From the NCBI GenBank assembly GCA_946122785.1, contig CAMGYJ010000010.1, positions 53,010,162 through 53,074,161 of the forward strand: a stretch of 64,000 bases of DNA. The letters are read 5' to 3'. This DNA is from Linum tenue (Eukaryota > Streptophyta > Magnoliopsida > Malpighiales > Linaceae). Positions 32,428 through 47,000 of this stretch are shown here, piece by piece. The notes below the pieces were generated by a model. It did no database searches and was not told the DNA's origin. It saw nothing but the letters and a program-made list of their open reading frames with translations. Each line of letters begins with the position of its first letter. Position 1 is the stretch's first letter. The position numbers were made by a program, and so were the translations under genes.

Positions 32428-35400
32428 CAGATATCCGTCAAAATCGGTGCTTAATAGACTTAATCATTGTTGAAGAATAACCTCAGGCCGAATCCGTGAT
32501 TTGTAGCCTTCACAATCCAAGAAAAATGGCCTTTCGAAAAAAATCGCCCAAAAGATTACGAAAATGTCATCCCAACATAAATTCGCCCAAATCAGTGCAT
32601 AGTGGGCTTAATCATTGGCGGGGAATAGGATCAATAGACTTCATTATCGGTGGAGAATAGCCTTGGGTTGAATTCGTGATCTGTACCCTCCAAAATTGAA
32701 AGAAAATGATATTTCGGGAAAGTCGCCCGAAATTGTGATGGTACCCCTTTGGGATCTGCCAAAAACGGACCAAGAAGATATCCGCCCAAATCGGTGCATA
32801 ATGGACTTAATCATCGTTGAAGAATAGACTCAGGGCGAATCTGTGATTTGTAGCCTTCAAAATCCAAAGAAAATAGCATCTCGAAAAAAATCAACCAAAA
32901 AATTACGAAAAATGTCATCCCAAAATAAATTCGCCCAAATCGGTGCTTAATGGGCTTAATCATTAGCGGAGAATAGGAACAATAGACTTCATTATCAGTG
33001 GAAAATAGCATCGGGTTGAATCCGTGATCTGTAGCCTCCAAAATCGAAAGAAAATAGCATTTCCGAAAAATCTCCAGAAAACGGTGATGGTAGCCTTTGG
33101 GATCTGCCAAAAATTGACCCGGAAGATATCCGCCCGAATCGGTGCTTAATGGACTTAATCATCGTTGAAGAATAGCCTCAGACCAAATCCGTGATCTGTA
33201 GCCTTCAAAATCGATGAAAAAGGCATTTCGAAAAAAATCGTCTAAAAATTACGAAAAATACCATCCCAAAATAAATTCGCCCAAATCGGTGCTTAATGGG
33301 CTTAATCATTGTCGGAGAATAGGATCAATAGCCAATAGACTTCATTATCGGTGGAGAATAGCCTCGGGTTGAATCCGTGATCTGTAGACTCCAAAAATGA
33401 AAGAAAATAGCATTTCGAAAAAATCGCCAGAAATCGGTGATGGTACCCCTTTGGGATCTGCCGAAAATTAACCCGGAAGATTTCTGCCCGAACGTTGCTT
33501 AATGGACTTAATCATCGTTGAAGAATAGCCTCGGACCAAATCCGTGATCTGTAGCCTTCAAAATCCATGGAAAATGACATTTCGAAAAAATTCGTCTAAA
33601 AAGTTACGAAAAATGCCATCCCAAAATAAATTTGCCCAAATTGGTGCTTAATGGGTTTAATCATTGGCAGGAATAGGATCAATAGACTTCATTATCGGTG
33701 GAGAATAGCCTCGGGTTGAATCCGTGATCTGTAGCCTCCAAAATCGAAAGAAAATAACATTTCGGAAATATCGCCAGAAAACGGTGATGGTAGCCTTTGG
33801 GATCTGCAAAAAATTGACCCGGAAGATATCCGCCCGAATCGGTGCTTAATGGACTTAATCATCGTTGAAGAATAGCCTCAGACCAAATCCGTGATCTGTA
33901 GCCTTCAAAATCCATGGAAAAAGGCATTTCGAAAAAAATCGTCTAAAAAATACGAAATTGCCATCCCAAAATAATTTCGCCCAAATCGGTGCTTAATGGG
34001 CTTAATCATAGGCGGAGAATAGGATCAATAGAATTCATTATCAGTGGAGAATATCATCGGGTTGAATCCATGATCTATAGTCTCCAAAATCGAAAGAAAT
34101 TGGCATTTCGGAAAAATTGTCCTAAATCGGTGATGGTACCCCTTTGGGATCTGCAAAAAATGGATCCGGAAGATATCCGCCCGAATCGGTGCTTAATGGA
34201 CTTAATCATAATTGAACAATAGCTTAAGGCCGAATCCGTGATCTGTAGCCTTCAAAATCCATGGAAAATGTTCTTTCGAAAAAAAATTGTCTAAAAATTA
34301 CGAAAATGCCATCCCAAAATAAATTCGACCAAATCGGTGCTCAATCGGCTTAATCATTGGCGGAGAATAGCATCAATAGACTTCATTGTTGGTGGAGAAT
34401 ACCATCGGGTTGAACTTGTGATCTGTAGCCTCCAAAATAAGAAAAATGGCATTCTGAAAAATCGTCCGAAATCGATGATGGGTACTTTGGGATCTACCAA
34501 AAATGGACGGAGAAGATATCTACCCGAATCGGTGCTTAATGGACTTAATCATCATTAAAGAATAGCCCCAAGCCGAATACGTAATCTTTAGCCTTCAAAA
34601 TCCATTGAAAATGGCATTTCGAAAAAAATCATCTAAAAAATTAAGAAAAATGCCATCCCAAAATAAATTCGCCCAAATCAGTGCTAAATGGGCTTAATCA
34701 TTGGCAGAGAATAGGATCAATAGACTTCATTATCGGTGGAGAATAGCCTCGGGTTGAATCCGTGATCTGTAGCCTCCAAAATCGAAAGAAAATAGCATTC
34801 CGAAAAAATCACCAGAAATCGGTGATGGTACCCCTTTGGGATCTGCCGAAAATTGATCCGGAAGATATCCGCCCGAATCGGTGCTTAACAGACTTAATCA
34901 TCGTTGAAGAATAGCCTCAAAACAACTCCGTGATCTGTAGCCTTCAAAATCTATTGAAAATGGCCGTTCGAAAAAAATCGTCTTAGAAATTACGAAAAAT
35001 GTCATCCCAATATAAATTCGCCCAAATCGGTGCTTAATCATTAGCTGAGAATAGGAACAATAGACTTCATTATAGGTGGAGAATAGCCTCGGGTTGAATC
35101 CGTGATCTGTAGCCTCCAAAATGGAAAGAAAATAGCATTTCAGAAAAATTCCCGAAATTGGTGATGGTACCCCTTTGGGATCTGCCAAAAATTGACCCGG
35201 AAGATATCCGCCTGAATCGGTGCTTAATGGACTTAATCATCATTGAAGAATAGCCTCAGACCAAATCCGTGATCTGTAGCCTTCAAAATCTATGGAAAAT
35301 GGAATTTCGAAAATAATCGTCTATAAAATTACGAAAAATGCCATTCAAAAATAAATTCGCCCAAATCGGTGTTAATGGGCTTAATCACAGGCGAAGAATA

Positions 35401-38400
35401 GGATCAATAGACTTCATTATCGGTGGAGAATAGCCTCTGGTTGAATCCGTGATCTGTAGCCTGCAAAATCGAAAGAAAATATTATTTCGGAAAAATCGCA
35501 TGAAATAGATGATGGTACCCCTTTGGGATCTGCCGAAAATTGACCAGGAAGATATCCGCCCGAATCGGTGCTTAATGGACTTAATCATTTGAAGAAAAGC
35601 CTCAGACCAAATCCGTGATCTGTAGCCTTCAAAATCCATGGAAAATGACAATTCGAAAAAATTCGTCTAAAAAATTAAGAAAAATGGCATCCCAAAATAA
35701 ATTTGCCCAAATCGGTGCTTAATGGGCTTAATCATTGGCAGATAATAGGATCAATAGACTTCATTATTGGTGGAGAATAGCCTCGGGTTGAATCCGTGAT
35801 ATGTAGCCTCCAAAATCGAAAGAAAATAGCATTTCGGAAAAATCGCCAGAAAACAGTGATGGTAGCCTTTGGGATCTGCCAAAAATTGACCCGGAAGATA
35901 TCCGCCCGAATCGGTGCTTAATTGACTTAATCATCGTTGAAGAATAGCCACAGACCAAATCCGTGATCTGTAGCCTTCAAAATCCATGGAAAAAGGCATT
36001 TCGAAAAAAATCGTCTAAAAAATCAAGAAATATACCATCCCAAAATAAATTCGCCCAAATCGGTGCTTAATGGGCTTAATCATTGTCGGTGGAGAATAGC
36101 CTCGGGTTGAATCTGTGATCTGTAGACTCAAAAATAGAAAGAAAATAGCATTTCGAAAAAATCGCCAAAAATCGCTGATGGTACCCCTTTGGGATCTGCC
36201 GAAAATTAACCCAGAATATTTCTGCCCGAATCGTTGCTTAATGGACTTAATCATCGTTGAAAAATAGCCTCAGACCAAATCCGTGATCTGTAGCCTTCAA
36301 AATCCATGGAAAATTACAAATTCAAAAAAATCGTCTAAAAAATTACGAAAAATGACATCCCAAAATAAATTCGCCCAAATCGGTGCTTAATGGGCTTAAT
36401 CATTGGGGGCGAATAAGATCAATAGAGTTCATTATCGGTGGAGAATAGCCTCGGGTTGAATCCGTGATCTGTAGCCTCAGAAATCGAAAGAAAATAGCAT
36501 TTCGAAAAAATCCTCCGAAATCAGTGATGGTACCACTTTTTGGATCTTCCAAAAATTGACCCGGAAGATATCCGCCTAAATCGGTGGTTAATGAACTTAA
36601 TCATCGTTGAAGAATAGCCTCAGACCAAATTCGGGATATGTAGCCTTCAAAATCCATGGAAAATGGCCTTTCAAAAAAAAAAAATCGTCTAAAAGATTAT
36701 GAAAAATGTCATCCAAAAATAAATTCGCCCAAATCGGTGCTTACTAGGCTTAATCATTGGCGGAGAATAGGATCAATTGACTTCATTATCGGTGAAGAAT
36801 AGCCTTGGGTTGAATCCGTGAACTATAGCCTACAAAATCGAAAGAAAATAGCATTTCAGAAATATCGCCTGAAATCGGTGATGGACCACTTTGGATCTGC
36901 CGAAAATTGACCCGGAAGATATCTGCCCGAATCGGTGCTTAATGGACTTAATCATCGTTGAAGAATAGCCTCAGACCAAATTCGTGATCTGTAGCCTTCA
37001 AAATCAATGAAAAATGTCCTTTAAAAAAAAATCTTCAAAAAAATAACGAAAAATGCAATCCCAAAATTATTTCGCCCAAATCGGTGCTTACTGGGCTTAA
37101 TCATTGGTGGAGAATAGGATCAATTGACTTCATTATCGGTGGAGAATAGCCTCGGGTTGAATCCGTGATCTGTACCGTCCAAAATCGGAAGAAAATAGCA
37201 TTTCGGAAAAATCACCCAAAATGGGTGATGGTACCCCTTTGGGATCTGCCGAAAATTGACCCGGAAGATATTCGCCTGAATCGTTGCTTAATTGACTTAA
37301 TCATCGGCGAAGAATAGCCTCAGACCAAATCCGTGACCTGTAGCCTGCAAATTCCATGGAAAATCGCCTTTTGAAAAAAATCGTCTAAAATATTACAAAA
37401 AATGTCATCCCAAAATAAATTCGCCCAAATCGAAACTTAATGGGATTAATCATTGGGGAAAAATAAGATCAATAGAGTTCATTATCGATGGAGAATAATC
37501 TCGGGTTGAATCCGTGATCTGTAGCCTCCAAAATCGAATGAAAATAGCATTTCGAAAATATCGCCCGAAATCGGTGATGGACGATGGTACCCCTTTGGGA
37601 TCTGCCGAAAATTGACCCGGAAGATATCCGCCCGAATAGGTGCATAATGGACTTAATCGTCGTTGAAGAATAGCCCCAGACCAAATCCGTTATCTGTAGC
37701 CTTCAAAAGCCATTGAAAATGGCATTTTGAAAAAAATCGTCTAAAAAATTACGAAAAATGGCATCCCAAGATAAATTCGCCCAAATTGGTTCTTAATGGG
37801 CTTAATCATTGGCTAAGAATAGGATCAATAGAGTTCATTATCGGTGGAGAATAGCCTCGGGTTGAATCCGTGATCGGTAGCCTCCAAAATAGAAAGAAAA
37901 TAGCATTTCGGAAAAATCGCCCTAAATCGATGATGGTTCACCTTTTGGATCTGCCGAAAATTGACCTGGAAGATATCCGCCCGAATCGGTGCTTAATGGA
38001 CTTAATCATCGTTGAAGAATAGCCTCAGACCAAATCCGTGATCTGTAGCCTTCAAAATGCATAGAAAATGGCATTTCAATAAAAAATCGTCTAAAAATTA
38101 TGAAAAATACCATCCCAAAATAAATTCGCCCAAATCGGTGCTTAATGGGCTTAATCATTGTCGGAGAATAGGATCAATAGTCAATAGACTTCATTATCGG
38201 TGGAGAATAGCCTCGGGTTGAATCCGTGATCTGTAGACTCCAAAATAGAAAGAAAATAGCATTTCAAAAAAATCGCCAGAAATCGGTGATGGTACCCCTT
38301 TGGGATCTGCCGAAAATTAACCCGGATGATTTCTGCCCGAATCGCTGCTTAATGGACTTAATCATCGTTGAAGAATAGCTTCGGACCAAATCCGTGATCT

Positions 38401-41077
38401 GTAGCCTTCAAAATTCATGGAAAATGGCCCTTTAAAAAATATCGTCTTAAAAATTACGAAAAATGCCATCCCAAAATAAATTCGCCCAAGTCGGTGATTA
38501 ATGGGCTTAATCATTGGCGCTGAATAAGATCAATAGAGTTCATTATCGGTGGAGAATAGTCTCGGGTTGAATCCGTGATCTGTAGCCGCAAAAATTGAAA
38601 GAAAATAGCATTTCGAAAAAATCCCCCAAAATCAGTGATGGTACCCCTTTTTGGATCTTTCGATAATTGACCCGGAAGATATCCGCCTAAATCGGTGCTT
38701 AATGGACTTAATCAACGTTGAAGAATAGCCTCAGACCAAATTCGTGATCTGTAGCCTTCAAAATCCATGAAAAATGGCCTTTCAAAAGAAATTGTCTAAA
38801 AAATTACGAAAAATGCCATCCCAAAATAAATTTGCCCAAAACGGTGCTTAATGGGCTTAAGCATTGGCAGAGAATAGGTTCAATAGACTTCATTATCGGT
38901 GGAGAATAGCCTCGGGTTGAATCCGTGATCTGTAGCCTCCAAAATCGAAAGAAAATAGCATTTCGGAAAAATCGCCCTAAAATGGTGTTGGTACCCCTTG
39001 TGATCTGCCAAAAATTGACCGGGAAGTTATCCTTCCGGATCGGTGCTTAATGGACTTAATCATCGTGAAGAATAGCCTCAGACCAAATCAGTGATCTGTA
39101 GCCTTCAAAATATATGGAAAAAGGCATTTCGAAAAAAATCGTCTAAAAAGTTACGAAAAATATCATCCCAAAATAAATTCGCCCAAAACGTTGCTTAATG
39201 GGCTCAATCATTGGCGGCGAATAAGATCAATAGAGTTCATTATCGGTGGAGAATAGCCTCGGGTTGAATCCGTGATCTGTAGCCTCGAAAATCGCAAGAA
39301 AATAGCATTTCGAAAAAATCCCCCGAAATAAGTGATCATACCCCTTTTTGGATCTTTCGAAAATTGACCCGGAATATATCCGCCTAAATCGGTGCTTAAT
39401 GGACTTAATCATCGTTGAAGAATAGCCTCAGACCAAATCCGTGATCTGAAGCCTTCAAAATCCATGGAAAAAGACATTTCGAAAAAAATCGTCAAAAAAT
39501 TTATGAAAAATACCATCCAAAAAATAAATTCGCCCAAATCGGTGCTTAATGGGCTTAAACATTGGCGGAGAATAGGATCAATAGACTTCTTTATCGGTGG
39601 AGAATAGCCTCGGACTGAATCCGTGATCTGTAGACTCCAAAATCGAAAGAAAATAGCATTTCGGAAAAATCGCCCGAAATCGGTGATGGTACCCTTTGGG
39701 ATCTGCCGAAAATTAACTCGGAAGATATCCGCCCAAATCGTTACTTAATGGACTTAATCATCGTTGACGAATAGCCTCAGACCAATCGGTGATCTATAGC
39801 CTTCAAAATCCATGAAAACGGCACTTTGAAAAAAATAGTCTAAAAATTTACGAGAAATGCCATCCCAAAATAAATGTGCCCAAATCGGTGCTTAATGGGC
39901 TTAATCATTGGCGGAGAATAGGATCAATAGACTTCATTATCGGTGGAGAATAGCCTCGGGTTGAATCCATGATCTGTAGCATCCAAAATCGAAAGAAAAT
40001 AGCATTTCGGAAAAATCGCCCGAAATCGGTGATGGTACCCTTTGGGATCTGCCAAAAATTGACCTGGAAGATATCCGTCCGAATCGTTGCTTAATGGACT
40101 TAATCATCGTTGAAGAATAGCCTCAGACCAAATCCGTGATCTATAGCATTCAAAATCCATGGAGAAAGGCATTTCGAAAAAAAATCGTCTGAAAAATTAC
40201 GAAAAATACCATCTCAAAATAAATTCGCCCAAATCGGTGCTTAATGGGCTTAATCATTGGCGGAAAGTAGGATCAATAGACTTCATTATCGGTGGAGAAT
40301 AGCCTCGGGTTGAATCCGTGATCTGTAGCCTCCAAAATAGAAAGAAAAAGGATTTTGGAAAAATCTACCGAAATCGGTGATGGTACTCCTTTGGAATCTG
40401 CCAAAAATTGACCCGGAAGATATCCGCCCGAATCTGTGTTTAATGGACTTAATCATCGTTGAAGAATATCCTCAGAACAAATCTGTGATCTGTAGCCTTC
40501 AAAATACATGGAAAATGGCATATCGAAAAAAATTACGAAAAATGCCATCCCAAAATAAATTCGCCCAAATCGGTGCTTAATGGACATAATAATTAGCAGA
40601 GAATAGGATCAATAGACTTCATTATCGGTGGAGAATAGCCTCGGGTTGAATCCGTGATCTGTAGCCTCCAAAATCTAAAGAAAATAGCATTTCGGAAAAA
40701 TCGCCCCAAATCGCTGATGTAAAGAATTTCCTCGGACTAAATCCGTGACCTGTAGCTTTAAAAATCCATGGGAAATGGCATTTCGAAAAAAATTATGAAA
40801 AATGCCATCCCAAAATAAATTCGCCCAAATCGATGATTAATGGGCTTAATCATTGGCGGAGAATAGGATCAATAGACTTCATTATCGGTGGAGAATAGTC
40901 CCGGGTTGAATCCGTGATCTGTAGCCTCCAAAATCGAAAGAAAATGGCATTTCGGAAAAATCTCCCGAAATTAGTGATGGCACCCCTTTGGGATCTGTCG
41001 AAAATTGACCTGGAAGATATTCGCCTAAATCGGTGCTTAATGGACTTAATCATCTTTCAAGAATAGCCTCAGACCAA
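32428..41077 (+). repeat. Satellite array, left arm (~347-bp units, forward orientation)
   Basis: About 25 head-to-tail units of roughly 347 bases. Each unit has two related halves, about 147 and 200 bases, each starting at GCTTAATGGNCTTAATCAT. The halves share GAATAGCCTC, CCGTGATCTGTAGCCT, CAAAATC and GCATTTCG-type blocks. The longer half adds GGATCAATAGACTTCATTAT and GGTACCCCTTTGGGATCTGC. Spacing was measured from anchors (for example 33855, 34001, 34201). Units differ by many substitutions and small indels, so this arm is older or less homogenised than the right arm. One unit near 40718 carries a deletion. Frames of 60-100 codons in it arise from the repeat periodicity, not from genes. Confidence 0.95.
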
Positions 41078-44000
41078 TGCCATTTTCTTTCGATTTTGGA
41101 GGCTACAGATCGCAGATTCGGCTCGAGGCTATTCTCTACCGATAATAAAGTATATTGATCCTATTCTGCGCCGATGATTAAGTCAATTAAGCACCGAATT
41201 GGGCCAATATATTTTGGGATGGCATTTTCGTAATTATTTGAGCAATTTTTTTCGAAAGACCATTTTCCTTGAATTTTGAAGGATAAAGATGGTGGATTCG
41301 GCCTGAGGCTATTCTTCAACGACGATTAAGTCCATCCAAGGGCAATTTGGGCGGATTTCTTCCGGGTCCATTTTTGGCGGACTCCAAAGGGGTACCATAA
41401 TAGATTTCGGGCGATTTTTCCGAAATGCCATTTTTTTCGATTTTGGAGGCTACAGATCACGGATTCGGCTCGAGGCTATTCTCCACTGATAATAAAGTCT
41501 ATTGATCCTATTCTGCGCCCATGATTAAGTCAATTAAGCACCGAATGGGTCCAATATATTTTGGGATGACATTTTCGTAATTATTTGAGCAAGTTTTTTC
41601 GAAAGGCCATTTTCCTTTGATTTTGAAGGATAAAGATGGTGGATTCGGCCTGAGCCTATTCTTAAACGACGATTAAGTCCATCCAGGGCCAATTTGGGCG
41701 GATTTCTTCCGGGTCCATTTTTGGCAGACTCCAAAGGGTTACCATCACAGATTTAGGGCGATTTCTCTCTAATGCCATTTTCATTCGATTTTGGAGGCTA
41801 CAGATCACGGATTTGGCTCGAGGCTATTCTCCACCGATAATAGAGTCTATCGATCCTATTCTGCGCCGATGATTAAGTCAATTAAGCACCGAATTGGGCC
41901 AATATATTTTGGGATGGCATTTTCGTAATTGTTTGAGCAATTTTTTTCGAAAGACCATTTTCCTTGGGTTTTAAAGGATAAAGATGGTGGATTCGGCCTG
42001 AGGCTATTCTTCAACGACGATTAAGTCCATCCAGGGCCAATTTGGGCGGATTTCTTCCGGGTCCATTTTTGGGAGACTCCAAAGGGGTACCATCACAGAT
42101 TTCGGGCGATTTTTCCGAAATGCCATTTTCTATCGATTTTGGAGGCTACAGATCACGGATTTCACACGAGGCTATTCTCCACCGATAATAAAGTCTATTG
42201 ATCCTATTATGCGCCGATGATTAAGTCAATTAAGCACCGAATTGGGCCAATTTATTTTGTGATGGCATTTTCGTAATTATTTGAGCAATTTTTTTCGAAA
42301 GGCCAATTTCCTTGGATTTTGAAGGATAAAGATGGTGGATTCGGCCTGAGGCTATTCTTCAACGACGATTAAGTCCATCCAGGGCCAATTTGGGCGGATT
42401 TCTTCCGGGTCCATTTTTGGCAGACTCCAAAGTGGGTAACATCACAGATTTCGGGCGATTTTTCCGAAATGCCATTTTCTTTCTATTTTGGAGGCTACAT
42501 ATCACGGATTCGGCTCGAGGCTATTCTCCATCGATAATAAAGTCTATTGATCCTATTCTGCGCCTATGATTAAGTCAATAAAGCACCGAATTGGGGCACT
42601 ATATTTTGGGATGGCATTTTCGTAATTATTTGAGCAATTTTTTTCGAAAGACCATTTTCCTTGGATTTTGAAGGATAAAGATGGTTGAGTCGGCCTGAGG
42701 CTATTCTTCAACGACGATTAGATCCATCCAGGGCCAATTTGGGCGGATTTCTTCTGGGTCCATTTTTGGGATACTCCAAAGGGGTACCATCACAGATTTC
42801 GGGCTATTTTTCCGAAATGCCATTTTCTTTCGATTTTGGAGTCTACAGATCACGTATTTCACACGAGGCTATTCTCCACCGATAATAAAGTCTATTGATC
42901 CTATTCTGCGCCGATGATTAAGTCAATTAAGCACCGAATTGGGCCAATTTATTTTGTGATGGCATTTTCGTAATTATTTGAGCAATTTTTTTCGAAAGGC
43001 CAATTTCCTTGGATTTTGAAGAATAAAGATGGTGGATTCGGCCTGAGGCTATTCTTCAACGGCGATTAAGTCCATCTAGGGCCTATTTGGGCGGATTTCT
43101 TCCGGGTCCATTTTTGGCAGACTCTTAAGGGGTACCATCACAGATTTCGGGCGATTTTTCCGAAATGTCATTTTCTTTCAATTTTGGAGGCTACATATCA
43201 CAGATTAGTCTCGAGGCTATTCTCCATCGATAATAAAGTCTATTGATCCTATTCTGCGCCGATGATTAAGTCAATCAAGCACCGAATTGGGCACTATATT
43301 TTGGGATGGCATTTTCGTAATTATTTGAGCAATTTTTTTCGAAAGACCATTTTCCTTGGATATTGAAGGATAAAGATGGTGGATTCGGCCTGAGGCTATT
43401 CTTAAACGACGATTAAGTCCATCCAGGGCCAATTTGGGCGGATTTCTTGCGGGTCAATTTTTGGCAGACTCCAAAGCGGTACCATCACAGATTTCGGGCG
43501 ATTTTTTCGAAATGCCATTTTCTTTCGATTTTGGAGGCTACAGATCACGGATTCGGCTCGAGGCTATTATGCACTGATAATAAAGTATATTGATCCTATT
43601 CTGCGACGATGATTAAGTCAATTAAGCACCGAATTGGGCCAATATATTTTGGGATGGCATTTTCGTAATTATTTGAGCAATTTTTTTCGAAAGGCCATTT
43701 TCCTTGGATATTGAAGGATAAAGATGGTGGATTCGGCCTGAGGCTATTCTTAAACGACGATTAAGTCCATCCAAGGCCAATTTGGGAGGATTTCTTCCGG
43801 GTCCATTTTTGGCAGACTCCAAAGGGGTACCATCACAGATTTCGGGCGATTTTTTCGAAATGCCATTTTCTTTCAATTTTGGAGGCTACAGATCACGGAT
43901 TCGGCTCGAGGCTATTCTCCACCGATAATAAAGTCTATTGATCCTATTCTGCGACGATGATTAAGTCAATTAAGCACCGAATTGGGCCAATATATTTTGG

Positions 44001-47000
44001 GATGGCATTTTCGTAATTATTTGAGCAATTTTTTTCGAAAGGCCATTTTCCTTGGATTTTGAAGGATAAAGATGGTGGATTCGGCCTGAGGCTATTCTTA
44101 AACGACGATTAAGTCCATCCAGGGCCAATTTGGGCGGATTTCTTCCAGGTCAATTTTTGGCAGACTCCAAAGGGGTACCATCACAGATTTCGGGCGATTT
44201 TTCCGAAATGCCATTTTCTTTCGATTTTGGAGGCCACAGATCACGGATTCGGCTCGAGGCTATTCTCCACCGATAATAAAGTCTATTGATCCTATTCTGC
44301 GACGATGATTAAGTCAATTAAGCACCGAATTGGGCCAATAAATTTTGGGATGGCATTTTCGTAATTATTTGAGCAATTTTTTTCGAAAGTCCATTTTCCT
44401 TGGATTTTGAAGGATAAAGATGGTGGATTCGGCCTGAGGCTATTCTTCAGCGACGATTAATTCCATCCAGGGCCAATTTGGGCGGATTTCTTCCGGGTCC
44501 ATTTTTGGCAGACTACAAAGGGGTACCATTACAGATTTCGGACGATTTTTTCGAAATGCCATTTTCTTTCGATTTTGGAGGCTACAGATCACGGATTCGG
44601 TTCGAGGCTATTATGCACCGATAATAAAATCTATTGATCCTATTCTGCGCCGATGATTAAGTCAATTAAGCACCGAATTGGGCCAATATATTTTGGGATG
44701 GCATTTTCGTAATTATTTGAGCAATTTTTTTCGAAAGGCCATTTTCCTTGGATTTTGAAGGATAAAGATGGTGGATTCGGCCTGAGGCTATTCTTCAACG
44801 ACGATTAATTCCATCCAGGGCCAATTTGGGCGGATTTCTTCCGGGTCCATTTTTGGCAGACTCCAAAGGGGTACCATCACAGATTTCGGGCGATTTTTCC
44901 GAAATGTCATTTTCTTTCAATTTTGGAGGCTACATATCACGGATTAGTCTCGAGGCTATTCTCCATCGATAATAAAGTCTATTGATCCTATTCTGCGCCG
45001 ATGATTAAGTCAATCAAGCACCGAATTGTCACTATATTTTGGGATGGCATTTTCGTAATTATTTGAGCAATTTTTTTCGAAAGGCCATTTTCCTTGGATA
45101 TTGAAGGATAAAGATGGTGGATTCGGCCTGAGGCTATTCTTAAACGACGATTAAGTCCATCCAGGGCCAATTTGGGCGGATTTCTTCCGGGTCAATTTTT
45201 GGCAGACTCCAAAGGGGTACCATCACAGATTTCGGGCGATTTTTTCGAAATGCCATTTTCTTTCGATTTTGGAGGCTACAGATCACGGATTCGGCTCGAG
45301 GCTATTATGCACCGATAATAAAGTATATTGATCCTATTCTGCGACGATGATTAAGTCAATTAAGCACCGAATTGGGCCAATATATTTTGGGATGGCATTT
45401 TCGTAATTATTTGAGCAATTTTTTTTCCAAAGGCCATTTTCCTTGGATATTGAAGGATAAAGATGGTGGATTCGGCCTGAGGCTATTCTTAAACGACGAT
45501 TAAGTCCATCCAGGGCCAATTTGGGAGGATTTCTTCCGGGTCCATTTTTGGCAGACTCCAAAGGGGTACGTACCATCACAGATTTCGGGCGATTTTTTCG
45601 AAATGCCATTTTCTTTCAATTTTGGAGGCTACAGATCACGGATTCGGCTCGAGGCTATTCTCCACTGATAATAAAGTCTATTGATCCTATTCTGCGACGA
45701 TGATTAAGTCAATTAAGCACCGAATTGGGCCAATATATTTTGGGATGGCATTTTCGTAATTATTTGAGCAATTTTTTTCGAAAGTCCATTTTCCTTGGAT
45801 TTTGAAGGATAAAGATGGTGGATTCGGCCTGAGGCTATTCTTAAACGACGATTAAGTCCATCCAGGGCCAATTTGGGCGGATTTCTTCCAAGTCAATTTT
45901 TGGCAGACTCCAAAGGGGTACCATCACAGATTTCGGGTGATTTTTTCGAAATGCCATTTTCTTTCGATTTTGGAGGCTACAGATCACGGATTCGGCTCGA
46001 GGCTATTATGCACCGATAATAAAGTATATTGATCCTATTCTGCGACGATGATTAAGTCAATTAAGCACCGAATTGGGCCAATATATTTTGGGATGGCATT
46101 TTCGTAATTATTTGAGCAATTTTTTTTCCAAAGGCCATTTTCCTTGGATATTGAAGGATAAAGATGGTGGATTCGGCCTGAGGCTATTCTTAAACGACGA
46201 TTAAGTCCATCCAGGGCCAATTTGGGAGGATTTCTTCCGGGTCCATTTTTGGCAGACTCCAAAGGGGTACGTACCATCATAGATTTCGGGCGATTTTTTC
46301 GAAATGCCATTTTCTTTCAATTTTGGAGGCTACAGATCACGGATTCGGCTCGAGGCTATTCTCCACCGATAATAAAGTCTATTGATCCTATTCTGCGACG
46401 ATGATTAAGTCAATTAAGCACCGAATTGGGCCAATATATTTTGGGATGGCATTTTCGTAATTATTTGAGCAATTTTTTTCGAAAGTCCATTTTCCTTGGA
46501 TTTTGAAGGATAAAGATGGTGGATTCGGCCTGAGGCTATTCTTAAACGACGATTAAGTCCATCCAGGGCCAATTTGGGCGGATTTCTTCCAAGTCAATTT
46601 TTGGCAGACTCCAAAGGGGTACCATCACAGATTTCGGGTGATTTTTTCGAAATGCCATTTTCTTTCGATTTTGGAGGCTACAGATCACGGATTCGGCTCG
46701 AGGCTATTATGCACCGATAATAAAATCTATTGATCCTATTCTGCGCCGATGATTAAGTCAATTAAGCACCGAATTGGGCCAATATATTTTGGGATGGCAT
46801 TTTCGTAATTATTTGAGCAATTTTTTTCGAAAGGCCATTTTCCTTGGATTTTGAAGGATAAAGATGGTGGATTCGGCCTGAGGCTATTCTTAAACGACGA
46901 TTAATTCCATCCAGGGCCAATTTGGGCGGATTTCTTCCGGGTCCATTTTTGGCAGACTCCAAAGGGGTACCATTACAGATTTCGGACGATTTTTTCGAAA

